NCBI RefSeq assembly: GCF_900115495.1
Contig: NZ_FOWR01000006.1
Location: forward strand, 1 to 64,000
DNA from: Enterovibrio norvegicus DSM 15893
GTDB lineage: Bacteria > Pseudomonadota > Gammaproteobacteria > Enterobacterales > Vibrionaceae
Direction: 5' to 3'
DNA: 64,000 bases
The notes below the pieces were generated by a model that was not told the origin of the DNA, ran no database searches, and saw only the letters and a program-made list of their open reading frames with translations. This document shows positions 18,301-26,725 of the stretch, in pieces. Made by a program: the position numbers and the translations under genes. Every line of letters starts with the position of its first letter. The stretch's first letter is position 1.

Positions 18301-18672
18301 GTTGTCGGTGCCACCATCAATGTTTTGATTATCTGAATCGTTCGCGGTTTTCAACAACGTGATAGAAAGGCTGCGGTCAGCGTTACCCACAGAGAAATTT
18401 AAACGCTTAGAGGCATAATCGTCGTGTGAAACGACAATGGAAAGGTTGCCATTGGGCACGCTATGTGTCGCCGTACCTGCACTGTTTGTTATTTGACTTA
18501 CGTTATCGACAGAGACATCTGCATTTTCTATTGGCTGACCCGTTAGGCTATTGGTAACCGATACGGTCAGCGCATATTTTGAAGAGTTGGAGTCGCCATC
18601 ATCACCTCCTCCACCACAGCCGTACAAAAAGAACGAGATGCCGAGCAGTGTGAGAAGTTTTAGCGTATTCAT
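15307..18672 (-). CDS. Secreted GH81 endo-beta-1,3-glucanase (laminarinase) lipoprotein
   Basis: 1121 residues. The N-terminus is a lipoprotein signal with lipobox LYGC (Cys19) and a Gly/Asp tether. Residues about 33-107 look like a carboxypeptidase-regulatory/Ig-like fold, and 119-157 are a Gly-Thr-Asp linker. About 164-330 is a carbohydrate-binding-like beta domain. From about 335 on is a GH81 catalytic module with THKWWGSVSFLG, DHHFHYGYFVRAAAEICR and WASGHANFALGNNNESTSEA, whose D and E residues match the GH81 active-site regions. It should cut beta-1,3-glucan such as algal laminarin at the cell surface. It is monocistronic, with a LacI-type palindrome upstream and no transporter or regulator of laminarin use nearby. 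The binding-domain call is less certain than the GH81 call. Confidence 0.93.
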   Translation of the reverse strand: MNTLKLLTLLGISFFLYGCGGGGDDGDSNSSKYALTVSVTNSLTGQPIENADVSVDNVSQITNSAGTATHSVPNGNLSIVVSHDDYASKRLNFSVGNADRSLSITLLKTANDSDNQNIDGGTDNGGTDGGTDSGGTDSGTDGGTDGGTDNGGTDGGDNASEETRGYVFHSEMEDSFKFDSNGNPWTSGATVNEVVGGDYDRQYSVTSGNGWGGDWAVVAWGHENNETSDAGIYDVLRFKFKSAQATTVEVSIQSKTEEESKITYALSSATDLGNGWKEMEVAFPHFEELTWIGLMFPVNGTVDVADVYLVDTGENSDAYQGDYTITQYGAGNISDTFNPEGYGCTVDHGFWISNAGVVRPEAGSCDNIATPVPLFPHLADDIKEQPVPTHKWWGSVSFLGEMTIGDADSAAYITPDPLTARVSNKGFRVMGIPNGLAAGESTFFYTVPAPFDEVFDGIAITNSQFTELEGYLKDHSDGSVTVEWSSNNTPVMEATFVHGSPYVYVKAYQGNIVIKTLRSDGVEKGTFYNKNNSLGIWTSVAGNRNDFLIVGEGDTQFTGASGSSITVINDTNEVTVSLLPSTNGTPSDTVSAFFEGPARNVVRHVNVDYSVDRATNDVTVSHAYVDSEGTPVETIAGLHPMHWKNSTTATSEHKVRSARGVVKFAEVSEFSYTIPFVGVLPYLPSLEENYDLPLLKGLVTEYMNKGTSGWNPYTDTYWSGKSYGKAAEIIAIARSIGMDAEANTLTAWLKFELEDWFTADTSGGLDTVKYFVYDETWTTLLGVEESFGAHQQLNDHHFHYGYFVRAAAEICRTDKAWCGADQYGPMIELLIRDYAASKGDDMFPYLRNFDPANGFSWASGHANFALGNNNESTSEAANSYGAIVLYGLITGNDELTEKGMYLHASSSAAYWEYWNNIDGYRNDSPNYADKGDDYDNFPSGYNRITTSIIWGHGTSFSTWFSGAYAHILGIQGLPLNPLVFHVGQHADYMEDYVSLGLEESSNGKPSGLVDGQWRDIWWNLWAMTDAEASITDYETVGSNYVTEEGESKAHTYHWIHTWKALGQLETGTGELTADSPTAVAFKNGNTMTYVVYNFSDSAQTVRFSDGQTVNAVANDFTVVER
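18202..18318 (-). repeat. Tandem repeat coding for the Gly-Thr-Asp linker of the GH81 protein
   Basis: Short degenerate units encoding GGTD and GGTDS/N are repeated about nine times. The repeated GGTGGCACAG-like DNA is prone to slippage, so linker length may vary between strains without a frameshift when whole units are lost. Confidence 0.7.
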
Positions 18673-18717
18673 CTAATGAAGTGTCCTTACGTCATTGGCT
18701 TTAGAGGAATGATGGCG

Positions 18718-18737
18718 TTAAGAAAGCGCTTTCTTAA
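18718..18737. promoter_or_regulatory. Perfect 20-bp palindrome upstream of GH81, LacI-family operator candidate
   Basis: The sequence is TTAAGAAAGC followed by its exact reverse complement, so the centre reads AAAGCGCTTT. LacI-family operators typically have a central CG and such symmetry. It ends 46 bases upstream of the GH81 start. No LacI-family gene lies in the window, so the regulator would be encoded elsewhere. Confidence 0.7.
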
Positions 18738-18954
18738 CTGGTCGGAGTTTATGAATATTGGCAAAAGCAAAACAGCCCTTAATTGATATGAACGTAACCC
18801 GGGTCACATTCTTGCCGATTTTTCATTGGTTATTTTCTAAATGTCTCTTTTATGAGTCATGTAAAAGTTAAGAACTGGAACGGCGAGTGTTCAATGAGAA
18901 TACCCAACGAGCGTAAAGGCATTTAGTCAGGCAACAGGCTCAAGAAAAAGACAT

Positions 18955-18981
18955 AAAAAAAGCGCACAGAGTTGTGCGCTT
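18955..18981 (-). terminator. Terminator of the DEAD-box helicase gene
   Basis: On the minus strand AGCGCACA and TGTGCGCT pair over 8 bp around a 4-base loop and run into a T7 tract. It lies 25 bases after the helicase stop. The rest of the 333-base gap to GH81 holds the palindrome and no gene. Confidence 0.8.
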
Positions 18982-19005
18982 AGATATTTTGCTAGAGCAG
19001 AAACC

Positions 19006-20331
19006 TTATTCGGTGTCTGGCGCTTTTTTCTTCTTAACCGCAAAGACTTGGTCACCCACAGATACACCTTTGTAGAAGCTCTTGTTACGTTGCTTCGGCG
19101 CATCTTTCTTCGCATTGGTTTTCTGCACTTTCTTCGCTTTCGTCGGTTTCTTGGCGAAGGTCTTCTTACGTTTTGGTGCAAGACCGGTGAATTTACCTTT
19201 CAAGCCTTCAAACGTTGCGAAGGTCATCTTCTTATCGAGGAAGCCTTCAATGCTCTTGAAGCTCATCCAGTCTTTAGGACCAACAAATGAAATCGCAGTA
19301 CCTTTATTACCAGCACGACCCGTACGGCCGATGCGGTGTACATATTCTTCAGCATGTTTAGGCATGTCGAAGTTGATCACGTGAGACACGTTTGAAATGT
19401 CCAAACCACGAGAAGCAACGTCTGTCGTTACCAACACTTTGTGCAAACCACGCTCAAATTCGTTCATGATACGGTTGCGCGCGGCTTGGTTCATGTCGCC
19501 ACTTAGCGCAACGGCTTTAATGCCACGGTCCGCAAACACAGTGGCAAGACGCTCGGTGTCTGCGCGGGTGGCCGTGAATATCATCAACTGTTGGTATTCT
19601 TCTTCCTCGAAAACACGGTCAAGCAATGCTTGCTTGTGATCGAGGTGATCACACAGGTAGAAACGTTGTTCGATGTCTTTATGTTCTTCGTTCACATAAC
19701 CAATCGCAACACGACGTGGCTCGTTCAGCATGTCTGCTGCGATGTCATTCACTTGTTGGTGGTTAAGCGTTGCTGAGAACATCAGTGTTTGACGACGACG
19801 GTGAGATGCAGCGTCATTGATCGCTTTAAGCTGTGGTGCAAAACCCAGATCAAGCATGCGGTCAGCTTCATCTAGAATCAGCAGTTCCAACCCTTCAATG
19901 CTGAGGTGGCGGTGCTCTAGGTGATCGGCAAGACGGCCTGGTGTTGCCACCACGAACATTGGGTCTTTACGGAATTCTTTTGCTTGATCGTTGAAGTTCT
20001 CGCCACCCAGGATCAACACGCCTTTATATTGCGTGCCTGCAAGCAGTTTGCGTAATTCGCCAAACACTTGTTTCGCTAATTCACGGGTTGGTGCAAGAAT
20101 AACAACACGGGGATCGCGGCGGCTTAGGGATTTCACGCGCATTACGCGCTGAAGTGCTGGCAACAAGAATGCGAGAGTTTTGCCGGAGCCAGTTTTAGAC
20201 GACGCGAGCAGATCTTTTCCTGCTGTAACAACAGGAATTGCAGCTGCTTGAATTTCAGTAGCTTCACTAAAACCCCAATGCTCAATTGTCTTGATAAGGC
20301 GTTTGTCTAAACCTAGGTCTTCAAATTGCAA
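19006..20331 (-). CDS. DEAD-box ATP-dependent RNA helicase
   Basis: About 441 residues. All helicase motifs are present: the Q-motif region (GFSEATEIQAAAIP), Walker A ASSKTGSGKT, PTRELA, VATPGRLADHL, DEADRMLDLGF, the SAT motif FSATLNH, TTDVASRGLDI and HRIGRTGRAG. The tail from about residue 370 is very Lys/Arg-rich (KRKKTFAKKPTKAKK), as in RNA-binding helicases. The start is a TTG at 20329-20331 with GGAG seven bases upstream; longer in-frame starts have no such site. It resembles the RhlE/SrmB class, but which E. coli helicase it matches was not settled. A role in ribosome assembly or RNA turnover is likely. Confidence 0.92.
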   Translation of the reverse strand: MQFEDLGLDKRLIKTIEHWGFSEATEIQAAAIPVVTAGKDLLASSKTGSGKTLAFLLPALQRVMRVKSLSRRDPRVVILAPTRELAKQVFGELRKLLAGTQYKGVLILGGENFNDQAKEFRKDPMFVVATPGRLADHLEHRHLSIEGLELLILDEADRMLDLGFAPQLKAINDAASHRRRQTLMFSATLNHQQVNDIAADMLNEPRRVAIGYVNEEHKDIEQRFYLCDHLDHKQALLDRVFEEEEYQQLMIFTATRADTERLATVFADRGIKAVALSGDMNQAARNRIMNEFERGLHKVLVTTDVASRGLDISNVSHVINFDMPKHAEEYVHRIGRTGRAGNKGTAISFVGPKDWMSFKSIEGFLDKKMTFATFEGLKGKFTGLAPKRKKTFAKKPTKAKKVQKTNAKKDAPKQRNKSFYKGVSVGDQVFAVKKKKAPDTE

Positions 20332-20570
20332 GGTAGTACTCCAATGATTTCTTTTTATACAGGGAGTTATTGAGTTATCTATACCCGTCAACCCAAGGCG
20401 ACTCCCATGGAAATTAGGCGCGAATACTACCATATTTCTGCAATATCCCGCATTTTTTATTGTTCGTGATCACACTTTTATTGCCATATCACGAAACATT
20501 CTTCAGGAAATACATCTTTCGGGGGTAGCGTGAGCGTATTATCTGTTTTTAAGCCAGTAAGTTAATACTC

Positions 20571-21092
20571 ATGTCTGACCCTAAACAACTCTACGCGTGG
20601 AAGCGCTTCACGCTCGAAGAATCAACACACACCCTGCCTAACGGTGTCATCACTAACCACATTACCCTTGAACACCCCGGTGCTGTGCTGATTCTGCCCG
20701 TCGCAAACGATGGAAAACTGGTGTTACTCAAGCAGTATCGCCCTTCCATTCGCCGTTGGATTTATGAATTTCCCGCAGGCACCTTAGAGTCTTCAGAATC
20801 CCCCTCGGTTTGTGCAGTGAGAGAACTTGCAGAAGAAGCCAGTTTACAAGCAGAAGAATGGCATGCGATTGGCGAGTCATTACCTGCCCCGGGGTTTTGC
20901 AATGAAACACAATATCTCTTCGTCGCAAAGCTGTTATCCCCCTGCGAAGCAGAAATGGATGAAGACGAAGTCATTGAGGTTGTGCATTTCTCAGTAGAAG
21001 AGGTTACGAGCATGATTGCCAATAATAAAATCCAAGATAGCAAAACCATTGTGGCGTTCTGTCGTGCACAATTGCTTGGCTTGATCACATAG
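20571..21092 (+). CDS. Nudix hydrolase, ADP-ribose pyrophosphatase-like
   Basis: 173 residues. The Nudix box spans GTLESSESPSVCAVRELAEE and agrees with G-x5-E-x7-RELxEE, except that the usual glycine after the EE pair is serine (EEASL). The upstream HPGAVLILPVANDGKLVLLKQYRP and the following PAPGFCNE resemble NudF/ADP-ribose pyrophosphatases. It would hydrolyse ADP-ribose or a similar nucleotide diphosphate. The substrate is not determined. It stands alone between the helicase gene (divergent) and a DUF4442 gene downstream. Confidence 0.85.
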   Translation: MSDPKQLYAWKRFTLEESTHTLPNGVITNHITLEHPGAVLILPVANDGKLVLLKQYRPSIRRWIYEFPAGTLESSESPSVCAVRELAEEASLQAEEWHAIGESLPAPGFCNETQYLFVAKLLSPCEAEMDEDEVIEVVHFSVEEVTSMIANNKIQDSKTIVAFCRAQLLGLIT

Positions 21093-21177
21093 CCTAGGGT
21101 CAAAACAACCATCACATTGACATCCGACCAGTTGAGTTTATAGAGTGAATTGTATTCAACCGCCTCAAGGACGAAGG

Positions 21178-21663
21178 ATGAAACAATCACTGCAACACGC
21201 AAACCGTATGCTGGCACTGTTTGGCTTTTTTAAAGTGCCATTGATCTGGTATTGCCGCCCTAAGATTCTTGTGTTGAATGAAGAACAAGTTCAAATAAAA
21301 ATCCGTACCCGACGCCGAACCAAAAACCATCTCAACAGCATGTACTTTGGCACCCTCGCCATTGGTGCTGATGTCGCTGGTGGTTATATGGCAATGAGCA
21401 AGGCCGAAGCACGGGGCGAAAAAATCTCGCTGGCGTTCAAAGCGGTTACCGGAGAGTTTCTTAAGAGGCCCGAAGCAGATGTCTTATTTACCTGTGTAGA
21501 CGGACACGCCATTGATGAAATGCTCGATAAAACGATTTCAACCGGTGAGCGCGTTAATCGTCCCGTGAAAATCACGGCAACCTGCCCCTCAATCAGTGGC
21601 GATGAGCCCATGGCAATCTTTCACCTTACACTCTCACTGAAAATGATCCCTTCGAAAAAATAG
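21178..21663 (+). CDS. DUF4442 hotdog-fold thioesterase-like protein
   Basis: 161 residues. The segment RRRTKNHLNSMYFGTLAIGADVAGG looks like the hotdog-fold helix of the DUF4442/YiiD-like group. The rest (LAFKAVTGEFLKRPEADVLFTC) is consistent with an acyl-CoA thioesterase-like fold. No activity can be asserted. The ATG at 21178 has AAGGA nine bases upstream and a closer GAAGG; a GTG/ATT-type start further out lacks one. It lies 85 bases after the Nudix gene and may be cotranscribed. Confidence 0.7.
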   Translation: MKQSLQHANRMLALFGFFKVPLIWYCRPKILVLNEEQVQIKIRTRRRTKNHLNSMYFGTLAIGADVAGGYMAMSKAEARGEKISLAFKAVTGEFLKRPEADVLFTCVDGHAIDEMLDKTISTGERVNRPVKITATCPSISGDEPMAIFHLTLSLKMIPSKK

Positions 21664-21887
21664 GCCTAAATATCCAGCCGAACATTGCAGTTGTCTCAAG
21701 ATGGCTGCAGTGCACTCCCTCTTCGACACCTACGCTTAACCTGACATCCTGTGATGGAACACATGGAAGCTTTGGCAAAACGTTATTCAATGTCATGCAT
21801 TTGAATTAATGTTTAGACAAGTTTTTGCCTTTTTTTCCTTTTACTTATTAGACTTAAGTATTATGCGACTAAGGATAGGAGCGCGTT

Positions 21888-23105
21888 TTGATTAAAAAAC
21901 TGGGCGACTTTTTCAAGCTCGACACGGCCCCCGGGATCCTCTTAATTGCCACGGCTTTCGCGGCCCTTATTATTGCGAACTCACCACTTGCTCCATACTA
22001 CCTAGCGTTACTGGATACACCCATCCACATAAAGATTGGTTCCCTCGATATAGAAAAGAATTTACTCCTTTGGATTAACGACGGCTTAATGGCCATTTTC
22101 TTTCTGTTGATCGGCTTAGAAGTAAAGCGAGAATTGATTCAAGGCGCATTGCGAACCCGCTCCCGCGCTATGTTCCCTGTTATTGCGGCGATCGGTGGAA
22201 TGGTGGTTCCGGTTCTCATTTTCGTTCTACTGAACATCAATGAGCCCAAATCGTTGGATGGATGGGCCATTCCTGCCGCCACCGATATTGCCTTTACCCT
22301 TGGTGTACTGGCCCTTTTCGGTAAGCAAACACCTGTTAGCCTCAAAGTCTTTTTACTCGCATTGGCCGTGATTGATGATTTAGGCGCGGTTATCATTATT
22401 GCGCTGTTCTTTAGCAGCGACCTGTCCGTGATTGCACTTTCTATCGCTGTGTTGGCAAGTGCTGCATTGTTCTATATGAACGCGAAAGGGGTGGCCCGTT
22501 TGACGGGGTATTTACTCGTGGGGGCGATACTTTGGGTTGCTGTTCTAAAATCCGGCGTTCATGCCACAGTAGCAGGGGTTATTCTTGGCTTCGCTGTGCC
22601 GCTTCGTATCAAGCACCACCGTGTGAGAAGCCCACTCCGCTATTTGGAAAACGGAATCCATCCTTGGAGCAGCTTTGCGATTCTGCCACTGTTTGCGTTT
22701 GCGAACTCTGGCGTACCGCTCGGTGACTTCAGCGCTGATATGTTGTTAGAACCACTCCCGTTGGGAATTACACTAGGGCTCCTACTTGGTAAACCATTAG
22801 GGATCAGCGCCGCCTGTTACCTCGCCATCAAGACTGGGGTGGCAAGCTTGCCCAAGGGCGTGCATTTCATGCATGTGGTTGCCGCATCCATTCTCTGTGG
22901 TATTGGATTTACCATGTCGATATTCATCACGACATTGGCCTTCCCGGGCGCTGACAACCACGCATTGGTGGATCTATCACGCATAGCTATATTTATCGGC
23001 TCTATACTCGCTGCGGTGATTGGCTACTTGGCATTAAAATACACCTTTGAGCAAAGCTCGCGTTCAAGCTCAGAGAAAGAAGGCACTGCTGATGAATCAA
23101 CTTAA
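21888..23105 (+). CDS. nhaA: Na+/H+ antiporter NhaA
   Basis: 405 residues, near the 388 of E. coli NhaA, with about eleven to twelve membrane helices. The ion-binding aspartate pair is in [19 protein letters not shown]. Other family signatures are [22 protein letters not shown] near the N-terminus, [15 protein letters not shown], and [21 protein letters not shown]. It exchanges internal Na+ or Li+ for external H+ across the inner membrane. The start is TTG with AGGAG six bases upstream. It is monocistronic with its own strong terminator. No nhaR gene is adjacent. Confidence 0.96.
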   Translation: MIKKLGDFFKLDTAPGILLIATAFAALIIANSPLAPYYLALLDTPIHIKIGSLDIEKNLLLWINDGLMAIFFLLIGLEVKRELIQGALRTRSRAMFPVIAAIGGMVVPVLIFVLLNINEPKSLDGWAIPAATDIAFTLGVLALFGKQTPVSLKVFLLALAVIDDLGAVIIIALFFSSDLSVIALSIAVLASAALFYMNAKGVARLTGYLLVGAILWVAVLKSGVHATVAGVILGFAVPLRIKHHRVRSPLRYLENGIHPWSSFAILPLFAFANSGVPLGDFSADMLLEPLPLGITLGLLLGKPLGISAACYLAIKTGVASLPKGVHFMHVVAASILCGIGFTMSIFITTLAFPGADNHALVDLSRIAIFIGSILAAVIGYLALKYTFEQSSRSSSEKEGTADEST

Positions 23106-23144
23106 CGAGCTTTAACGCGCAGAATAAGGCCCGCCGAAACTAAC

Positions 23145-23176
23145 AACGCCAAGCACAGTGCTTGGCGTTTTTTTTT
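23145..23176 (+). terminator. Terminator of nhaA
   Basis: AACGCCAAGCA and TGCTTGGCGTT pair perfectly around CAG, followed by a run of T residues. Confidence 0.9.
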
Positions 23177-23479
23177 ACCTTCCCTACTTTGGAAATCGCT
23201 TAGCGTTTGACCCGTTACCATGTGTGCAACTTTTGAGCACATTTAAATAGGGAATTGACAGCATTTAACGATCCTTTTTCATGCATTTAATTGATCATGC
23301 AACTTCAATTATATGGATCGATGTCCCCTAAATTGCGTTCATTCTTAGATGGTTAAGACAAAAATCCTGTCAAGGTAGAGTCACATTAAAATTTCATCGA
23401 AATGTCATCGCTTGACTTTTTTGTAAGCCGCGCTGGGTAAGCCTTTGCGTGATTAATCTACCGAGTTATCAACCATTTC

Positions 23480-23505
23480 TGTGGATAAAAATTTAGTTAT
23501 CCACA
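23480..23505. other. Two inverted perfect DnaA-box-like 9-mers
   Basis: TGTGGATAA (23480-23488) and TTATCCACA (23497-23505) are exact reverse complements with an 8-base AT-rich spacer. Each equals the consensus DnaA box TTATCCACA. They lie in the 483-base gene-free stretch between nhaA and the RND pump. They might bind DnaA or simply fold as a hairpin. No iteron array or dnaA/dnaN genes are near, so an origin is unlikely. Nothing else was recognised in the gap apart from the terminators at each end. Confidence 0.5.
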
Positions 23506-23614
23506 CCACCCGCACGCTCCTATCTTGTTGATATTGTGGGTTTGTTTTTTAGTGACATTTCGTTGTTTTTTTAGCTGTTTTTTTGGATGTGACGACGAGC
23601 ACCCTTTTAAAATG

Positions 23615-23643
23615 AAAATAGCCTGCATGATGCAGGCTATTTT
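23615..23643. terminator. Terminator of the RND efflux operon
   Basis: AAAATAGCCTGCA and TGCAGGCTATTTT form a perfect 13-bp stem with loop TGA. It begins 17 bases after the RND stop and works on the minus strand; symmetry allows both directions. Confidence 0.85.
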
Positions 23644-23659
23644 CCCGTTAAAAGACGGA

Positions 23660-26600
23660 TCATACAGGATGATATTTTATCCGATAAAAGAGACGATAGA
23701 GCACAGGCACGACGATCAACGTCAGTACTGTCGCAAAGCCCAAACCAAACATGATAGTGACCGCCATTGGTTTAAAGAAAACATCAGGCAGCAATGGAAT
23801 CATCCCCAATACGGTCGTGATTGCCGCCATGCAGACAGGCCGCACGCGACTGACAGCCGCATCAACTATCGCATTGAGTTCATCTTTCCCGCTTTCCATC
23901 TCAATGTTGATTTGGTCAATCAAAACAATACCGTTTTTAATCAGCATACCTGACAGGCTTAAGAAGCCCAGAAGTGCCATAAAGCCAAATGGCGTGTCCA
24001 ACAAGAGTAAACCTGTTGTCACACCGATAATGGCAAGTGGCACCGTCAGCCAAACAATCATAGAATCTTTCACTGAGTTGAACAGGAATACCGTCACCAA
24101 GAACATGAAGAGGTAGCCCATCGGCATGGTGGTGAACAAACTTTCCTGTGCATCACCGGATGATTCATATTCTCCACCCCACTCTATGCTGTAGCCCTTT
24201 GGCAATTCAATGGCTTCAACCAAAGGTTGAATGCGCTTTTGCAATGTCGCTGCCGTGACATCTTTCAATGGATCAGGGTCAGCAAACACGGTTAATGTGC
24301 GCTTACGGTTCTCTCGAACCACGAGCGGATCTTCCCAAATCACTTCGTAGCCCAGAATCACTTGTTGCAAAGGAATGTAATCTTTGAGCACAGGGCTCCA
24401 GATTTTCATGCCTTCGATGGTTTTCACATCCACACGTTCTTGTTCAGGCAAGCGGGTCACGATTGGCATTAAAGTCGTGCCATCTCGATAAATACCCACG
24501 TTGAGACCGGTGAACGCCATCATCAGGAGTTCATCAACGTCCGCTTTGGTGATCCCATATCGACGTGCCTGACTTTCATTGAATTGCGGCTCGAGAATCT
24601 TCGTGCGTTCACGCCAATCATGACGAATGTTCACCGCATCTGGGTCGCTGTTCAAAATGTCAGTCACTTCTGCCGCAATCGAGCGAAGTACCGTCGGATC
24701 AGAACCAAGGATACGTGTTTCAATCTTCGAACCAGATGCTGGCCCTAGTTCAATGCGTTTCATTTTGTATTGAAGGCCAGGGAAGCCTTGGTCTAAGTGA
24801 TCACGCACTACTGCCATCGAAGGCAACACAGATTCATAGTCCTTCACGCGAATGATGATTTCACCGTAAGCCGAATAACTTTTCTCCGGTGCATACGTCA
24901 ACATAAAGCGTTGAATCCCTTTACCCGCACTGGTAGAAACATGTTCGACATTTGGCTGATTTTGAACCCAAGCGCCAATCTCAATCAGATTTTCTTCCGT
25001 TGCACGAATATCAGTACCTTCGGGCATCCAGATATCCACCATGTACATTGGCGTTGTTGATGACGGGAAGAAAGACTGCTTCAGCAAGGTGAACCCATAA
25101 AGGCTTCCTGCGAGAGCTGCAACCAACACAACAATGGTGACACCCGTGCGGTGCATACACATACCTAAGAACTTACGGTACAGCACGAACAACATACCAT
25201 TGTAGGGATCAGCTTCTTCTTCACCTTCGGCTTGCAATTCTTCTTTAAAGAACATGCTGGCAAAAAATGGCGTCAGCGTGATGGCAGTGAACCAGCTCAG
25301 CATCAGTGAAATAAGCAGCACTTGGAACAAGGTGCCACAATATTCGCCGGTTGCATCAGCAGACAAACCAATAGGAGCAAACGCGGTCACTGAAATGACT
25401 GTTGCCCCCAGCAACGGCCACTTGGTTTGGGTAACAATGTCTGAGGCGGCCTCCGTCCGGGTTCTTCCCTTCTTGAGGCCGATAAGTATCCCCTCGACCA
25501 CCACAATGGCGTTATCCACCAACATCCCCAACGCGATAACCAATGCCCCCAAAGAAATACGTTGCAGATCGATGGCGAAGTACTGCATGAAGATAAAGGT
25601 GCCGAGCACAGTAAGCAGCAGAATCAGACCTATTAATAAGCCAGAACGCAGCCCCATAAAGCAAAGCAGCACGATAATCACGATGGCGACCGCTTGACCC
25701 AAGCTCACCACAAAGCCTTTCACCGAGGTATCAACTTCTGTTGGCTGGGCATATACCACACCAATGTCGATACCAATCGGTTGGTTTTCCTTTAGCTCAG
25801 CGAGTCGACGATCGACCCGTTCACCCACTTCGACCACATTGACGCCTTGGGAAAAAGACACTCCAAGGTGCAACGCTTCGCTGCCGTTATAACTCAGCAA
25901 GTTACTCGGCACTTCCTGATAGCCACGTTTAATGTCCGCGACATCTTTCAGGTAGATAAGCCCTTCTTGCCCAGCTTCGTTAATGATCAAATTGCCCAGT
26001 TCTTCCACACTGGTAAATTCACCTGTTGGGTGGATACGGATGTATTCATCACCAATGCGCAATGCGCCCGCGCTACCAACTAAGTTTTGCGTCGCGAGAA
26101 GGTTATCGATGGTATCGGGCGATAAGCCGAGGTTTGACAACCTGCGCATCGAGATTTCGATAAAGACTTGTTCTTGCTGCGTACCCGTGACTTGAACCTT
26201 GCCCACGCCTTCAACAAGCTCGAGGTCTCGTCGTAGAAAGTCGACATAGTCTTCGAGCTCTTGATAAGAATATCCCTCACCAGAGACCGCTAAAAGCACG
26301 CCGAACACATCACCGAAGTCATCTATAACTTGTGGCGTGTTAACGCCGGGAGGCAAGCTGCCACGCAAGTCATTCACTTTTCGGCGTAATTCATCCCAAA
26401 TTTGCGGCAAATCATCAGGGCCAAAGTTGTTCTTCATGGTCACGGTAATTTGAGATAAGCCGCGACTCGAAATCGAGGTCACTTCATCCACATAGACAAG
26501 TTGCTGTACCGCCTTCTCAATAGGGTAAGTAACTTCTTCTTCTACTTGCTGAGGTGTTGCACCTGGGTAGCTGGTAACAATCAATGCATCTTTGATCGTG

Positions 26601-26725
26601 AACGCAGGATCTTCTAACCGACCCAATCCGAAAAAGGCTTGGGTACCGCCAATAAGGAAGATCAGCGTCAACATCCAACTGATTACCTTATTGTTTATAA
26701 AGTAACTGGCAATCGTCTGTTTCAT
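23660..26725 (-). CDS. RND-family efflux permease (AcrB/VexK-like)
   Basis: 1021 residues with the RND plan of twelve membrane helices and two large periplasmic loops. The N-terminus (VISWMLTLIFLIGGTQAFFGLGRLEDP) contains the first helix. The proton-relay helix region reads GALVIALGMLVDNAIVVVEG with the conserved paired Asp/Asn, and a second LSGMLIKNGIVLIDQ is near the C-terminus. It belongs to the HAE/multidrug class rather than the heavy-metal class and resembles the VexK type of Vibrio. Substrates may be dyes, bile salts or antibiotics, not determinable here. It overlaps the upstream membrane-fusion gene by four bases (ATGA). No outer-membrane channel gene is present, so it probably uses a TolC encoded elsewhere. 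Confidence 0.93.
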   Translation of the reverse strand: MKQTIASYFINNKVISWMLTLIFLIGGTQAFFGLGRLEDPAFTIKDALIVTSYPGATPQQVEEEVTYPIEKAVQQLVYVDEVTSISSRGLSQITVTMKNNFGPDDLPQIWDELRRKVNDLRGSLPPGVNTPQVIDDFGDVFGVLLAVSGEGYSYQELEDYVDFLRRDLELVEGVGKVQVTGTQQEQVFIEISMRRLSNLGLSPDTIDNLLATQNLVGSAGALRIGDEYIRIHPTGEFTSVEELGNLIINEAGQEGLIYLKDVADIKRGYQEVPSNLLSYNGSEALHLGVSFSQGVNVVEVGERVDRRLAELKENQPIGIDIGVVYAQPTEVDTSVKGFVVSLGQAVAIVIIVLLCFMGLRSGLLIGLILLLTVLGTFIFMQYFAIDLQRISLGALVIALGMLVDNAIVVVEGILIGLKKGRTRTEAASDIVTQTKWPLLGATVISVTAFAPIGLSADATGEYCGTLFQVLLISLMLSWFTAITLTPFFASMFFKEELQAEGEEEADPYNGMLFVLYRKFLGMCMHRTGVTIVVLVAALAGSLYGFTLLKQSFFPSSTTPMYMVDIWMPEGTDIRATEENLIEIGAWVQNQPNVEHVSTSAGKGIQRFMLTYAPEKSYSAYGEIIIRVKDYESVLPSMAVVRDHLDQGFPGLQYKMKRIELGPASGSKIETRILGSDPTVLRSIAAEVTDILNSDPDAVNIRHDWRERTKILEPQFNESQARRYGITKADVDELLMMAFTGLNVGIYRDGTTLMPIVTRLPEQERVDVKTIEGMKIWSPVLKDYIPLQQVILGYEVIWEDPLVVRENRKRTLTVFADPDPLKDVTAATLQKRIQPLVEAIELPKGYSIEWGGEYESSGDAQESLFTTMPMGYLFMFLVTVFLFNSVKDSMIVWLTVPLAIIGVTTGLLLLDTPFGFMALLGFLSLSGMLIKNGIVLIDQINIEMESGKDELNAIVDAAVSRVRPVCMAAITTVLGMIPLLPDVFFKPMAVTIMFGLGFATVLTLIVVPVLYRLFYRIKYHPV

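Noticed and set aside
23480-23505. Origin of replication
   Set aside because: Only two DnaA-box-like sequences are present, without an AT-rich unwinding region, iterons, or dnaA/dnaN/gidA/parAB genes nearby.
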